48,145 bases of DNA from Tissierellia bacterium (GCA_012727635.1 JAAYGQ010000109.1:1-48145), one strand, 5' to 3'; positions 1-10,173 are shown, numbered from the stretch's first letter. A program made the numbers and translations. Notes: generated from the letters alone by a model not told the origin.

Positions 1-12
1 AATTTTATTTGT

Positions 13-750
13 TTAATAATTTGTAACAATCCCAGGGTGCTTCACATCCTTTGGTTTTAGTGAATATATCATGTCTTTGCGCTCTACGACAATCTCTACT
101 TTCTCTTTTAATGACTCATCATTCATGATTTCTTCAAAAAGCTTTTGATTGGGATTCATTGCAAAGGGATGGCCACTCATTCTTAACATGGTTAAATCTC
201 CCGATGTGTCGCCATAGGCATAGGAAAGATCCAGGTCGATTCCATATTGTCCAACCAGTTCTAGAATTGCTTTCTCTTTGCTTTCGTAGTCCCACATAGG
301 AATCACTTCGCCCGTAAAGAGATCTTTCTCCATAATATAGGTACTGGCTCTGAAATCCGTCGCACTGTACTTTCTAGCCATACGGGAAACTAGAAAATCC
401 GGGCTACCGGAAATAAAGAAAACTCCATGACCCTGTTCCTGGTGCCAATTTAATCTTTGCCTTGTATAGACATAGGTCTTTTCCCAGTTCATTTTTATTA
501 CCTGCTTTGAAATAAACTCAATTACTTGAGTGTCTTTACCCTTGAGTGAATCTTTAAATGCTCGGCTCACATCAAGAAGATACATTTCATAGTCTCCTTG
601 GCGTAAACTCCAGTTATGAAAGGGGTCTCTTACTTCTTCAATCCACACGGCAATATCAATGACTTCATATTTAATAAGCTTTTTAAAATGTTCGATAAGA
701 AGTGAATTGCGAAATAAGGTTCCGTCAATATCAAAAAAAGCTGCCTTCAT
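13..750 (-). CDS. HAD-superfamily phosphatase (SerB-like, subfamily IB)
   Basis: ORF; N-terminal FFDIDGTL motif, FISGSPDFL, and YGDTSGDLTML motif typical of HAD phosphatases. Confidence 0.85.
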   Translation of the reverse strand: MKAAFFDIDGTLFRNSLLIEHFKKLIKYEVIDIAVWIEEVRDPFHNWSLRQGDYEMYLLDVSRAFKDSLKGKDTQVIEFISKQVIKMNWEKTYVYTRQRLNWHQEQGHGVFFISGSPDFLVSRMARKYSATDFRASTYIMEKDLFTGEVIPMWDYESKEKAILELVGQYGIDLDLSYAYGDTSGDLTMLRMSGHPFAMNPNQKLFEEIMNDESLKEKVEIVVERKDMIYSLKPKDVKHPGIVTNY

Positions 751-823
751 TTAGATCCTCCTTTGATCGAAGTATAACACTAATACCCCAGCCTATGATA
801 AACTATTCTAGCAGGAGGTGTTT

Positions 824-1840
824 ATGAACGCTATGAAAAAACAACTACAGGAACTACTGGATATCCCTAGTCCTATTGGCTATACCAAAGAAGCCACGGC
901 CTATCTTAAGGATAAATGCCAAGAGCTTGGTTTAGACATTACAAGCTTAAATAAAGGGGGCTTTTACGCTACTATAGCGGGAAAAGCTAAGAACGCCCTT
1001 CTAATTAATGCCCATGTCGATACTCTTGGCGCCATGGTACGTGAACTTAAGAGCAATGGCCGGATTAAACTCGTAGCCCTGGGAGGAATGCCCTGGGGTG
1101 GCGTAGAAGGTGAAAACCTAAAGATTCATACAAGAAGCGGTAAGGTTTATGGTGGTACTCTTATGCCCATAAAAAGCAGTGTTCATGTCCACGGCAATAA
1201 GGTCCGTGAAGAACTGCGTGAACCTGATTCAGTGGAAGTACGTTTGGATGAGTTCTGCAGTAGTAAAGACGACCTTGTGAAACTTGGAATTAATGTTGGC
1301 GATTTTGTAAGCTTTGATCCTCGCACACGGATGCTGGATAATGGTTTTATCAAGAGTCGTTATCTTGATGATAAAAGCTGTTGTGTTCTTCTTCTTGCCC
1401 TAGCAAAAAAGATAAAAGAAGAGGGAGTGACGCCACGCAAAACCATCCATTTGTTTTTTAGTAACTACGAAGAACTGGGCCACGGCCTCTACGCCATCCC
1501 CCAGGATGTCGATGAATCCATTAGCGTGGATATAGGTTGTGTAGGCGAAGGCCAAACCGCATCGGAACATAAAGTAACGATCCTAGCAAAGGATGGAAAA
1601 ACTCCCTATGATTACGATCTTATTTCAGAACTGGTGAATCTAGCCGAGAAAAACCAAATTCCTTATAATATCGACGCCATCGAAAACTATGGCTCCGATA
1701 CATCGGCCGCTCTATCCCAGGGAAAAGATATGCGTTTTGCCTGCCTGGGCCCCGGAGTTGAGAGCACCCATCACTATGAGCGAACCCACGAAGATGCTCT
1801 TCAGGCAACTCTGGATCTGCTTTACCACTACAGCATATAA
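824..1840 (+). CDS. M42-family (glutamyl aminopeptidase/endoglucanase-like) metallopeptidase
   Basis: ORF; NAHVDTLGAMV, YLDDKSCCV, NYEELGHG, STHHYERTHEDAL motifs; AGGAGGTG RBS at 813-820 favours ATG at 824 over the GTG at 818. Confidence 0.85.
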   Translation: MNAMKKQLQELLDIPSPIGYTKEATAYLKDKCQELGLDITSLNKGGFYATIAGKAKNALLINAHVDTLGAMVRELKSNGRIKLVALGGMPWGGVEGENLKIHTRSGKVYGGTLMPIKSSVHVHGNKVREELREPDSVEVRLDEFCSSKDDLVKLGINVGDFVSFDPRTRMLDNGFIKSRYLDDKSCCVLLLALAKKIKEEGVTPRKTIHLFFSNYEELGHGLYAIPQDVDESISVDIGCVGEGQTASEHKVTILAKDGKTPYDYDLISELVNLAEKNQIPYNIDAIENYGSDTSAALSQGKDMRFACLGPGVESTHHYERTHEDALQATLDLLYHYSI

Positions 1841-1844
1841 GATC

Positions 1845-1874
1845 AAAGCCACCCATTTTAGGTGGCTTTTTTCT
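1845..1874 (+). terminator. Intrinsic terminator of the M42 peptidase gene
   Basis: AAGCCACC-CATTTTA-GGTGGCTT followed by TTTT. Confidence 0.8.
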
Positions 1875-1875
1875 T

Positions 1876-1903
1876 TAAAAAAAGACTGCCCATTATAGGC
1901 AGT
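1876..1903 (-). terminator. Intrinsic terminator of the SCFA transporter gene
   Basis: Minus strand GACTGCC-TATAATG-GGCAGTC then T7. Confidence 0.8.
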
Positions 1904-1926
1904 CCACACATTACATAAAAAGGGAG

Positions 1927-3279
1927 CTAGATAAAGAGAAAGGCAAGGGAAATAATTGCCCCGGTATAAAACAAAACCATTAAACAGTAGCCCATAATAT
2001 CCCGAGCTCCTAGACCGGCTACCCCTAGGGCAGGAAGCGCCCAGAAGGGTTGAATCATGTTAGTCCAAGCATCACCCCAAGCTATGGCAAGGGCCGTTTT
2101 CGCTGGATCAACACCTATTTGAATGGATGCAGGCATCATGATAGGCCCTTGTACGGCCCACTGACCTCCACCCGAGGGAACAAAGAAGTTTACAATTCCT
2201 GCACTCCAAAAAGAGAACAGGGGAAAGGTTCTTTGGGTAGAAATAGCTACAAAACCTTCAGAAATAACACCGGCCAAAGAAACACCCAGTTCACTTTTTC
2301 CAGTCATCATGCCCATAATACCGGCATAGAAGGGAAATTGAAGAATGACACCACCGGCGCCCTTAACAGCATTTTCTACAGCGTGGACATAATTAATGGG
2401 TGTTTTGTGAAAGGCGATTCCCAATATAAGAAAAATTAGATTTACAATGTTCAGGCTGAGATCAAAACCCTTTGTGTAGAAGTGGTTGGCTAAGTATACA
2501 ACACCCAGTAAGGTTATAAAGCCCGAGAGTAGTACGGAATTTTCCATACGTTCTGCTGGCGTTGTATCCTTGGTCTTGGTATATTTAACTTGTTCCACTT
2601 CAATAAGAAGTTTCGGATCAATAGTGACAGTATGTTCTTTGTCGGGATGCATAGCTCGATTTAATAAAGGTAATGTAAGTATAATAATCCAAACGACAAT
2701 CAAATTCCAAGGTGAAAATAAAGTTTGCGAAACAGGAATCGTTTCTGTGATAAGCCCCCCGGAGATTGTTTTAAGCTGCTCAAGATCCGAAGCTACCTGC
2801 AATGGGATGGATCCGCTAATACCATTGTGCCATACGACAAAGCCTGAATAAGCCGAAGCAATAAGCAAGCGGTAATCTACTCCTTCGACATTTCTAGCCA
2901 GCTCTTTTGCAAGAAGAGCGCCGACAATAAGACCAAAGCCCCAGTTGATCCAGCAAGCGATGGCAGAAACAAAGGAAACTAAAAGAATCGCTTGAAGAGG
3001 TGTTTTTGCTCTTTTGGCAATTTTCTTAAGAAATCCTTTAATCAGTCCCGAAGTTGCAAAGGCGTTTCCCAAGACTAGAACCAGTGCCATCTGCATTGAA
3101 AATGCTAAAAGACCCCAAACACCGTTACCCCAGTGTAGAACCATTTGCATTGGGCTCTGACCCGTAGTGACTATTGCCAATACAAAGGCAATAACAGTAA
3201 GTACTACGCAGAAGATAAAGGCGTCGGGCAGCAGTCTCTCCACCATTTTTACGCTTGCATTCGTTATTTTTTTAAACAT
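1927..3279 (-). CDS. atoE: Short-chain fatty acid transporter, AtoE family
   Basis: 450-aa polytopic protein resembling the TIGR00366/AtoE family (MVERLLPDAFIF..., FFVPSGGGQWAVQGPIM). Confidence 0.85.
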   Translation of the reverse strand: MFKKITNASVKMVERLLPDAFIFCVVLTVIAFVLAIVTTGQSPMQMVLHWGNGVWGLLAFSMQMALVLVLGNAFATSGLIKGFLKKIAKRAKTPLQAILLVSFVSAIACWINWGFGLIVGALLAKELARNVEGVDYRLLIASAYSGFVVWHNGISGSIPLQVASDLEQLKTISGGLITETIPVSQTLFSPWNLIVVWIIILTLPLLNRAMHPDKEHTVTIDPKLLIEVEQVKYTKTKDTTPAERMENSVLLSGFITLLGVVYLANHFYTKGFDLSLNIVNLIFLILGIAFHKTPINYVHAVENAVKGAGGVILQFPFYAGIMGMMTGKSELGVSLAGVISEGFVAISTQRTFPLFSFWSAGIVNFFVPSGGGQWAVQGPIMMPASIQIGVDPAKTALAIAWGDAWTNMIQPFWALPALGVAGLGARDIMGYCLMVLFYTGAIISLAFLFI

Positions 3280-3448
3280 TTCTCCTCCTTTGAATGCTTT
3301 ATATATTCTAACACATAATTAATGCCATTCTTTTTAAACCAAAAGAATGGCAACTCTTCCAAAGGGCTAATCTAGTTATACTAGATTGTATGTATAAATA
3401 TGTCCTTATAGAAGAGATTGTCGCCTCTTCCATGTAATGTGTACCTTC

Positions 3449-3477
3449 ATTTTAAGACGATTAAAACATTTTGTCAA
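3449..3477 (-). promoter_or_regulatory. Sigma-A-type promoter for the SCFA transporter
   Basis: Minus strand TTGACA (3472-3477), 17 bp, TAAAAT (3449-3454). Confidence 0.75.
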
Positions 3478-3624
3478 ATCGAAAAGAAGCCCCTTTGCTC
3501 TTTTATTAGTAAATCTTTAGTTTATAGGAAAGCCTTTTCAGAAAAACTACCTCTGAGTAATACTACTCTCTCAATTTAATGAAAAGAATAATAGGAATTA
3601 CCATAGCTTTGATTTGAGATAATA

Positions 3625-3655
3625 AAAAAAGCCCAGTAAAGGGCCTTTTTTGTAA
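3625..3655 (-). terminator. Intrinsic terminator after rpsI
   Basis: Minus strand AAAAAAGGCCC-TTTACT-GGGCTTTTTTT. Confidence 0.8.
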
Positions 3656-3667
3656 GAATAAATCGAA

Positions 3668-4057
3668 TTAACGTTTTGAGAACTGAGGAGATTTTCTCGC
3701 CTTTTTAAGACCGTATTTTTTACGCTCTTTCATACGAGGATCCCGTGTAAGATAACCAGCCCCTCTTAGTTTAGGTTTATTCTCTTCATCAACATTAACT
3801 AAAGCACGGCTAATTCCGTGGCGAATCGCACCGGTTTGTCCGGTAAATCCACCGCCATGGACATTAACAAATACGTCATAGGTACCCATAGCACCTACTA
3901 GCTCCAGAGGTCTTTTTATCTCTTGAATTAAGATCTCATGGTCGAAATATTCTTCAACAGGTCGTTTATTAATAACGATCTCTCCCGTACCCGGAACAAG
4001 GCGGACGCGGGCCACGGATTCTTTTCTTCTACCAGTTCCTTGAAATTGAATAGCCAT
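3668..4057 (-). CDS. rpsI: 30S ribosomal protein S9
   Basis: [17 protein letters not shown] and C-terminal [12 protein letters not shown]. Confidence 0.98.
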   Translation of the reverse strand: MAIQFQGTGRRKESVARVRLVPGTGEIVINKRPVEEYFDHEILIQEIKRPLELVGAMGTYDVFVNVHGGGFTGQTGAIRHGISRALVNVDEENKPKLRGAGYLTRDPRMKERKKYGLKKARKSPQFSKR

Positions 4058-4065
4058 CTTTCCTC

Positions 4066-4494
4066 CTATAGATCCAGTACTTCAGGTTGTTGTGCGCTGT
4101 GAGTATGTTCAGGGCCAGCAAAAACACGAAGTTTTGTTAGCATTTGTCTTCCCAAAGAATTCTTAGGAAGCATACCTTTGACAGCTTGCATCATGACTTT
4201 TTCAGGTTGGCGGGTGATCATTTCCTGGAAGTTACGTTCTTTAAGTCCACCCATATAGCCTGTGTGCCATCTATACATTTTGTCTTGACGCTTGTTTCCG
4301 GTAACATGGATCTTTTCGGCATTAACTACGATGACATAATCACCGGTATCTACGTGAGGTGTGTAAATTGGTTTATGCTTTCCGCGAAGGATTTTGGCAA
4401 TTTCAGATGCCAATCGTCCTAAAGTTTTGCCCTCAGCGTCGACAACATACCATTTATGTTCAACTTCTGCGGGCTTTGCTACAAATGTTTTCAT
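4066..4494 (-). CDS. rplM: 50S ribosomal protein L13
   Basis: [33 protein letters not shown]. Confidence 0.98.
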   Translation of the reverse strand: MKTFVAKPAEVEHKWYVVDAEGKTLGRLASEIAKILRGKHKPIYTPHVDTGDYVIVVNAEKIHVTGNKRQDKMYRWHTGYMGGLKERNFQEMITRQPEKVMMQAVKGMLPKNSLGRQMLTKLRVFAGPEHTHSAQQPEVLDL

Positions 4495-4496
4495 TT

Positions 4497-4542
4497 CTTA
4501 TCCTCCCTAGTTTGTGGGCAGGGAAAATTGATTACCATGATT
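4497..4542 (-). promoter_or_regulatory. Candidate L13 leader (autoregulatory 5' UTR of rplM)
   Basis: Short leader AATCATGGTAATCAATTTTCCCTGCCCACAAACTAGGGAGGAT between a strong promoter and rplM; position and CCCT/AGGG pairing fit the known Firmicutes L13_leader class. Confidence 0.5.
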
Positions 4543-4571
4543 ATTCTATAAGAGCCCAAGGACTCTGTCAA
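4543..4571 (-). promoter_or_regulatory. Promoter of rplM-rpsI
   Basis: Minus strand TTGACA (4566-4571), 17 bp, TAGAAT (4543-4548). Confidence 0.8.
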
Positions 4572-4609
4572 GAAGAATCTCTTCATTTTCACTGATTTTC
4601 CCTGTTATT

Positions 4610-5371
4610 TTATCCTAACAAATGCTTTTTCAACTCTTTTTTATCGTAGAAGACTTTTTCTAAATAAAGCCCTTGGGGTGGGGCAACTTCCCTAGTGTAT
4701 TTTCGATCTTTTTGCAAGATAATCTCATTTGTTCTTTTGGGATCGATCTTACCATGTCCTACTTTCAATAGGTAAGCCATAATAATACGTACCATCTTGT
4801 ACAAAAAGCCGTCTCCAGTAAATTCTACAGTAAAACCCTTATCCTCTTCTTCAATCTTAATGCGGTATAAATTGCGCCGGGTTGGACCTTCTGCTACCCT
4901 ACGATTGGAAAAGTTATAAAAGTCATGCTCTCCCTCTAGACAAAGGGCCGCTTCTTCTATGGCGCCAAGGTCTAGCTTTTTTTTAATAATCAAAGCATAG
5001 GGCCTTAGAAATAGATTGTCTTCATAGGAACATCTATAAATATAAGTCTTTCCTAGAGCATCAAAGCGTGGGTGCAGATTACTGTAGCAGATTTCATTGA
5101 TCTTTATGTCCTGGGGAAGAAACCTTCCAAGAACATAACTCAGTCTAGAAATATCCATGATCTCAGGTCCTCTAAAGCCTACTACCTGACCCATTGCGTG
5201 AACTCCGGCATCGGTGCGCCCTGAAGCTTTAGTGGAAATAGTCCCTTTAAAGAGATAACTCAGAACCTTCTCTATTTCTCCCTGCACAGTACGCTGATCT
5301 AACTGATACTGATAACCATAAAAATCCCGACCATCGTAGGCAATATGCATCAAATAATTTTTGGTAGACAT
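4610..5371 (-). CDS. truA: tRNA pseudouridine(38-40) synthase
   Basis: ORF; AYDGRDFYGYQYQ, KASGRTDAGVHAMGQV. Confidence 0.95.
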   Translation of the reverse strand: MSTKNYLMHIAYDGRDFYGYQYQLDQRTVQGEIEKVLSYLFKGTISTKASGRTDAGVHAMGQVVGFRGPEIMDISRLSYVLGRFLPQDIKINEICYSNLHPRFDALGKTYIYRCSYEDNLFLRPYALIIKKKLDLGAIEEAALCLEGEHDFYNFSNRRVAEGPTRRNLYRIKIEEEDKGFTVEFTGDGFLYKMVRIIMAYLLKVGHGKIDPKRTNEIILQKDRKYTREVAPPQGLYLEKVFYDKKELKKHLLG

Positions 5372-6150
5372 AAAAGACTCCCAAAAAATAAAACAAAGAC
5401 AGTAAGAGCAATATAATCTCTCGTTTCATAGCGCAGTTCGTGAAAACGCGTTCGTCCTTCGCCACCATGATAGCATCTTGCTTCCATAGCATCGGCCAAT
5501 TCCATAGCCCTTTGAATGGATGAAAGAAAAAGCGGAACCAGAATAGGAACCAGAGCTCTGGCCCTCTTAAAAATATTACCGCTTTCAAAATCAGCTCCCC
5601 TAGCCATCTGAGCCTTCATTATCTTATCGGTCTCGGCCGTTAAGGTAGGGATAAAGCGTAGAGCAATGCCCATCATCATGGACATTTCATGAACAGGAAA
5701 TCCAATTTTAGCAAAGGGTGAAAAAATACTCTCAAGGGCATAGGTCAGCTTGATAGGACTGGTGGTCAAAGTCAAAAGAGAACTCCCCATGATCAGCAAA
5801 AAGAGCCTTGCCATCATAAGCAGTGCTAGTCTGAGTCCTTCCTTTGTAATATTGAATTTCCAAAATCCCCAAAGTCTTTCTCCTGGGGTCAAAAAAAGAT
5901 TCATCACAAAGGCGAAAAGCAGAATAAATAAAATCGGCTTTAATCCCCGTAGAATATAACTAAGGGGAACCTTAGACAATCTAACAACACCAAATACTCC
6001 CACAAAAAGCAAAGCATATTGGTAAGGTTCTTTTAGAAAGAAGATTGCTAGGATATAAACGAAAATTACAATAAATTTTGTCCTGGGATCTAACCGATGA
6101 ATTTGGGAATCCACTGGGTAGTATTGACCCAAGGTCATATCTTTAATCAT
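5350..6150 (-). CDS. ecfT: Energy-coupling factor transporter transmembrane protein EcfT
   Basis: ORF; start set at MIKDMTLGQYYPVDSQIHRLDPRTK; ARG motif QMARGADF; follows ecfA2. Confidence 0.93.
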   Translation of the reverse strand: MIKDMTLGQYYPVDSQIHRLDPRTKFIVIFVYILAIFFLKEPYQYALLFVGVFGVVRLSKVPLSYILRGLKPILFILLFAFVMNLFLTPGERLWGFWKFNITKEGLRLALLMMARLFLLIMGSSLLTLTTSPIKLTYALESIFSPFAKIGFPVHEMSMMMGIALRFIPTLTAETDKIMKAQMARGADFESGNIFKRARALVPILVPLFLSSIQRAMELADAMEARCYHGGEGRTRFHELRYETRDYIALTVFVLFFGSLLCLPKII

Positions 6151-6985
6151 CTTCTCCCTCCGTAAGTACGCGAAGTCCATCTTCGAGAAGATAGTAATTC
6201 TTGCTGTAGTTACAACCCCTTTCACGAAGCCGGGCAAAGAGCCGGGCAATGACAGGAAGATCAAGACCAACATCGGTTAGGAGTTTTTCTTCTTCAAAAA
6301 CTTCGCCAACGGGACTATCAAGTACAAGTTTGCCTTGGGAAAGCACCAGTATTCGATCGGCTATTTTAGCCACTTCTTCCATGGAGTGGGAAATAAAAAT
6401 CAGAGTAAGTTTTCCTTTAAGAACCATAAGCTGCCGTATAAGTTTTTCTCTTCCCTGGGGATCGAGCCCAGCGGTTGGTTCATCCAACATAAGAATTTTT
6501 GGGCGCATGGCGAGAACACCGGCAATGGCTGCTCTTCTTTTCTCCCCACCACTGAGTTCCATGGGGGATTTTTCTCTATAGCTCGCATCGAGACCTACAA
6601 GGTCCATTGCTTCTTGCACTCTGTTTTCAATCTCTTCTTGGCTTAAACCTTGATTTCTCGGACCAAAGGCAATGTCCTTGGCTACCGTTTCCTCAAAGAG
6701 CTGATATTCCGGATATTGAAAAACAAGGCCAACTTCCCTTCGGAGCGCTGCCAGGTTTTTTGTAGTCTTAGTAATCTGAGTCCCCGCTACTTCTATAAAT
6801 CCACTATCGGGCTTTAACAGCCCATTAAGAAGTTGAAGCAAGGTGGATTTTCCACTGCCTGTATGGCCAATAATCCCAACAGTCTCCCCAGAATTTATTT
6901 CAAAGCTAATCCTATCCAGAGCCGTTGTTTCATAGAGAGAATTGGGATTGTAAATATAAGATACATCCTTTAAAATCAGGGACAT
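6143..6985 (-). CDS. ecfA2: Energy-coupling factor transporter ATPase EcfA2
   Basis: ABC ATPase: GHTGSGKST Walker A, LSGGEKRR signature, LMLDEPTAGLDP Walker B. Confidence 0.93.
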   Translation of the reverse strand: MSLILKDVSYIYNPNSLYETTALDRISFEINSGETVGIIGHTGSGKSTLLQLLNGLLKPDSGFIEVAGTQITKTTKNLAALRREVGLVFQYPEYQLFEETVAKDIAFGPRNQGLSQEEIENRVQEAMDLVGLDASYREKSPMELSGGEKRRAAIAGVLAMRPKILMLDEPTAGLDPQGREKLIRQLMVLKGKLTLIFISHSMEEVAKIADRILVLSQGKLVLDSPVGEVFEEEKLLTDVGLDLPVIARLFARLRERGCNYSKNYYLLEDGLRVLTEGEDD

Positions 6986-7788
6986 AATTGCCTCACAAGA
7001 TCCATTTCATTGTAAATAGGAAATTCTATCTTCTTTCCGGCTTTTTTAAGTTCCATAGCCAGCTCAATAATTTCAGGAACCTTTAAATCATAACTTTTTA
7101 GCAGATCTACATGCATAAATAGATCTGCCGGTTTCATATCCAGAGCAAGGCGGCCTTTATCTAAGACCAGAACCCTCTGGGCACCAAGAACTTCTTCCAT
7201 AAAGTGAGTAATAAGTACTACGGTTATACCCTGACTGTGAAGGTTGTGAATGGTACTCATGACTTCTTTTCTTCCGCTGGGATCTAACATGGAAGTAGAT
7301 TCATCAAAGATGATAATCTCTGGCTCCATAGCCAAGACCCCAGCAATGGCTATACGCTGTTTTTGGCCCCCGCTAAGCATATGGGGTGGCCTAAAACGAT
7401 AATCTTCCATATCGAGGATTTTAAGCACATTGTCAATACGCCTGCCTATTTCTTCTCTTGGCACTCCAAGGTTTTCAGGCCCAAAGGCAATATCTTCTTC
7501 AACAACAGTGGCAATGATCTGGTTGTCAGGATTTTGGAAAATCATGCCGGCGGTTTTACGAATATCTAAGAGCTTTGTCGCATCCTTGGTATTCATGTCC
7601 CCCACATAAACATCTCCCTTTGTTGGAAGATAAAGGGCATTGATCAGCCGAGCAAGAGTGGATTTTCCTGAACCGTTATGGCCAATGATGGCCACAAAGC
7701 TTCCCTTTTCTATCTCTACACTAAACTCATCAATGGCAGGTGAAGCGTCTTCTTCGTAACTAAAACTTAGTTCCTCACAGCGTATCAT
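6976..7788 (-). CDS. ecfA1: Energy-coupling factor transporter ATPase EcfA1
   Basis: ABC ATPase: GHNGSGKST, LSGGQKQR, IIFDESTSMLDP. Confidence 0.93.
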   Translation of the reverse strand: MIRCEELSFSYEEDASPAIDEFSVEIEKGSFVAIIGHNGSGKSTLARLINALYLPTKGDVYVGDMNTKDATKLLDIRKTAGMIFQNPDNQIIATVVEEDIAFGPENLGVPREEIGRRIDNVLKILDMEDYRFRPPHMLSGGQKQRIAIAGVLAMEPEIIIFDESTSMLDPSGRKEVMSTIHNLHSQGITVVLITHFMEEVLGAQRVLVLDKGRLALDMKPADLFMHVDLLKSYDLKVPEIIELAMELKKAGKKIEFPIYNEMDLVRQLCP

Positions 7789-7804
7789 TGTTTTCTCCTA
7801 GATA

Positions 7805-7825
7805 AAAAGGGACATAGTCCCTTTT
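7805..7825 (-). terminator. Terminator-like hairpin at the rplQ stop codon
   Basis: Minus strand AAAAGGGAC-TAT-GTCCCTTTT followed by TATC; 9-bp perfect arms. Confidence 0.6.
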
Positions 7826-8165
7826 ATACTAACTCTATCTTCGCCATAGGAGCGGCATCGCCTCTTCTAAAGCCAAGTTTATAAATTCTTGTGTAACCAC
7901 CATTTCGTTCTTGGTATTTGGGGGCAATATCTTTAAAAAGCTTGCTCGCAACACCCTTGTCCAATAGGAAAGACACGGCTTGACGCTGGGCATGGAGATC
8001 TCCACGCTTACCTAAAGTAATCATCTTTTCGACAGAGCGTTGTACTTCTTTGGCCTTAGCATGGGTGGTAATAATGCTGCCATGACGCAGAAGCTCAGCA
8101 CTCATTCCACGCAACATCATTTGACGGTGGGCTGAATCTCTGCCTAATTTTCTATAACTCGACAT
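7824..8165 (-). CDS. rplQ: 50S ribosomal protein L17
   Basis: [24 protein letters not shown]. Confidence 0.98.
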   Translation of the reverse strand: MSSYRKLGRDSAHRQMMLRGMSAELLRHGSIITTHAKAKEVQRSVEKMITLGKRGDLHAQRQAVSFLLDKGVASKLFKDIAPKYQERNGGYTRIYKLGFRRGDAAPMAKIELV

Positions 8166-8182
8166 AGGAAGTCTCCTTTCAT

Positions 8183-9136
8183 TTATTCTTCTTTTTCTGC
8201 TAAAGAAATGCCGATTTCTTCAAGTTTCTCTTTGATTTCAGCAAGAGACTTCTTTCCCAAATTGCGGTATTTCATCAGATCTTCTTCACTTTTATCCATA
8301 AGTTCTTCGATGGTGTTTATGCCGGCTCTCTTAAGGGCATTACTGCTTCTTTTGGAGAGTTCTAGCTCTTCAACAACCATTTCTAGTACTTTTTCCTTTT
8401 CCTCTAATTCTCTTTCAAAGAGAATTTCCATTGATCCCACATCTTCTGTGAGTTGAATATAAAGGGCCAGGTGTTCATTTAGTACCTTAGCAGCCATACT
8501 AATGGCTTCTTCGGGTCTAATAGAACCATCGGTACGAATTTCATGGATTAGTTTATCGTAGTTACTGCTCTTGCCTACACGGGTAGGCTCAACATGGAAA
8601 TTAGCACTGCGTACCGGAGAATAGATTGAGTCAACGGCGATGACATAAAGCGATTCTTCAATCTCATGCTTATTGTCCTCGGCCGAAACATAACCTCTTC
8701 CCTTGGCTAAGCGCATCTCCATATAGAAGGGCTTATTTTCCGTAAGAGTTGCAATATGAAGTTCTGGATTAATAATATCCACATCGGCATCGGCGATTAT
8801 GTCGCCGGCAGTAATTTCCTGGGCACGATTCAGATCAATGCGCAGGGTTTTTTCTTCATCCTCTGAATTTATGGTGGCCACTAGTTCTTTGATATTCAGG
8901 ATAATGTCTACGACATCTTCTTTTACCCCTTCAATGGTGCTGAATTCATGAAGAATGTCATCGAACTTGACCCACTTAACTGCACAGCCTGGTAGGGAAG
9001 AAAGCATTATTCTTCGCAGACTATTGCCTAAGGTTTGTCCGTAACCTCTTTCAAGAGGCTCAACGGTAAGGACGAGATGGTTTTCATTCTCGTCAAATTC
9101 TGAAAAGGTCAAGTTAGGTTTTTCAATTTCTATCAT
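8183..9136 (-). CDS. rpoA: DNA-directed RNA polymerase subunit alpha
   Basis: [23 protein letters not shown]-like N-terminus, C-terminal alphaCTD. Confidence 0.98.
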   Translation of the reverse strand: MIEIEKPNLTFSEFDENENHLVLTVEPLERGYGQTLGNSLRRIMLSSLPGCAVKWVKFDDILHEFSTIEGVKEDVVDIILNIKELVATINSEDEEKTLRIDLNRAQEITAGDIIADADVDIINPELHIATLTENKPFYMEMRLAKGRGYVSAEDNKHEIEESLYVIAVDSIYSPVRSANFHVEPTRVGKSSNYDKLIHEIRTDGSIRPEEAISMAAKVLNEHLALYIQLTEDVGSMEILFERELEEKEKVLEMVVEELELSKRSSNALKRAGINTIEELMDKSEEDLMKYRNLGKKSLAEIKEKLEEIGISLAEKEE

Positions 9137-9155
9137 GACGTCCCTCCTATCAAGT

Positions 9156-9743
9156 TTATCGTGAGTAGAACTCTGTGATCATATGCTCTTCAATAGGATA
9201 ATCAATATGCTCTCTAGTAGGCAGATTAAGGATTTTTCCATTCAAATTCTCTCGATCAACTTCAAGCCAGTTTTGTACACCGGAGAATGTTTCAGCAAGA
9301 GCTCTGAACTTGGGAGACTTTTTGCTTCTTTCTTTTACTTCGATGACATCGCCTTCTTTAAGGATTTGTGAAGGGATATCTACTTTTTTACCATTCAATC
9401 TGAAATGTCCATGGACAATCAGTTGACGAGCTTCGCGTCTTGTGGCAGCAAAACCCATGCGGTAGACAACATTATCAAAACGACGTTCCAAAAGTTGGAG
9501 TAAATTTTCAGCTGCAACACCGGGCATTTTTTCTGCACGGTTAAAAAGCAGTTTAAATTGTTTTTCTTGCATTCCATAAACAAATTTCGCCTTTTGTTTT
9601 TCTCTTAATTGCATACCATACTGGCTTAATTTCTTTGTTGTTTGCATGGATTGACGTTTTGATTTTTTATTAATTCCCACGACTTGAGGTTCTAGCTCAA
9701 GACGTCGGCAACGTTTTAGAATTGGTCCACGTTCTCTAGCCAT
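9156..9743 (-). CDS. rpsD: 30S ribosomal protein S4
   Basis: ORF; RRFDNVVYRMGFAATRREARQLIVHGH S4 domain. Confidence 0.98.
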   Translation of the reverse strand: MARERGPILKRCRRLELEPQVVGINKKSKRQSMQTTKKLSQYGMQLREKQKAKFVYGMQEKQFKLLFNRAEKMPGVAAENLLQLLERRFDNVVYRMGFAATRREARQLIVHGHFRLNGKKVDIPSQILKEGDVIEVKERSKKSPKFRALAETFSGVQNWLEVDRENLNGKILNLPTREHIDYPIEEHMITEFYSR

Positions 9744-9751
9744 GATCCCTC

Positions 9752-10165
9752 CTATACTCTTCTTCGCTTTGGTGGTCTACATCCATTGTGGGGAATGGGT
9801 GTGACATCATTGATACTGTAGATATCCAGTCCCGAGGTCTGAAGAGCACGAATGGCTGCTTCTCTTCCGGATCCCGGTCCTTTCACAAAAACCTGCACTG
9901 ACTTTAGGCCATGTTCCATGGCTGCCTTTGCAGCAACTTCAGCTGCTTGCTGAGCGGCAAAGGGAGTGGATTTTCGCGAACCGCGAAAGCCCAGTGAACC
10001 GGCACTAGACCAAGAAAGAGCATTGCCTTGAAGGTCAGTCAGTGTAACGATGGTATTATTAAAGGTTGATTGGATATGGGCTTGGCCGCGTTCAACATTT
10101 TTCTTTACGCGACGTCCTTTGCCACGTTGAACTTTGCCTTTGGCACCTTTTTTAACTGTAGCCAT
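9752..10165 (-). CDS. rpsK: 30S ribosomal protein S11
   Basis: [30 protein letters not shown]. Confidence 0.98.
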   Translation of the reverse strand: MATVKKGAKGKVQRGKGRRVKKNVERGQAHIQSTFNNTIVTLTDLQGNALSWSSAGSLGFRGSRKSTPFAAQQAAEVAAKAAMEHGLKSVQVFVKGPGSGREAAIRALQTSGLDIYSINDVTPIPHNGCRPPKRRRV

Positions 10166-10173
10166 GCTGCCTC

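Noticed and set aside
2050-2439. 129-aa plus-strand ORF
   Set aside because: Antisense to the AtoE-type transporter; no RBS-supported start or domain
5247-5588. 113-aa minus-strand ORF across the truA/ecfT junction
   Set aside because: Out-of-frame overlap with two convincing genes
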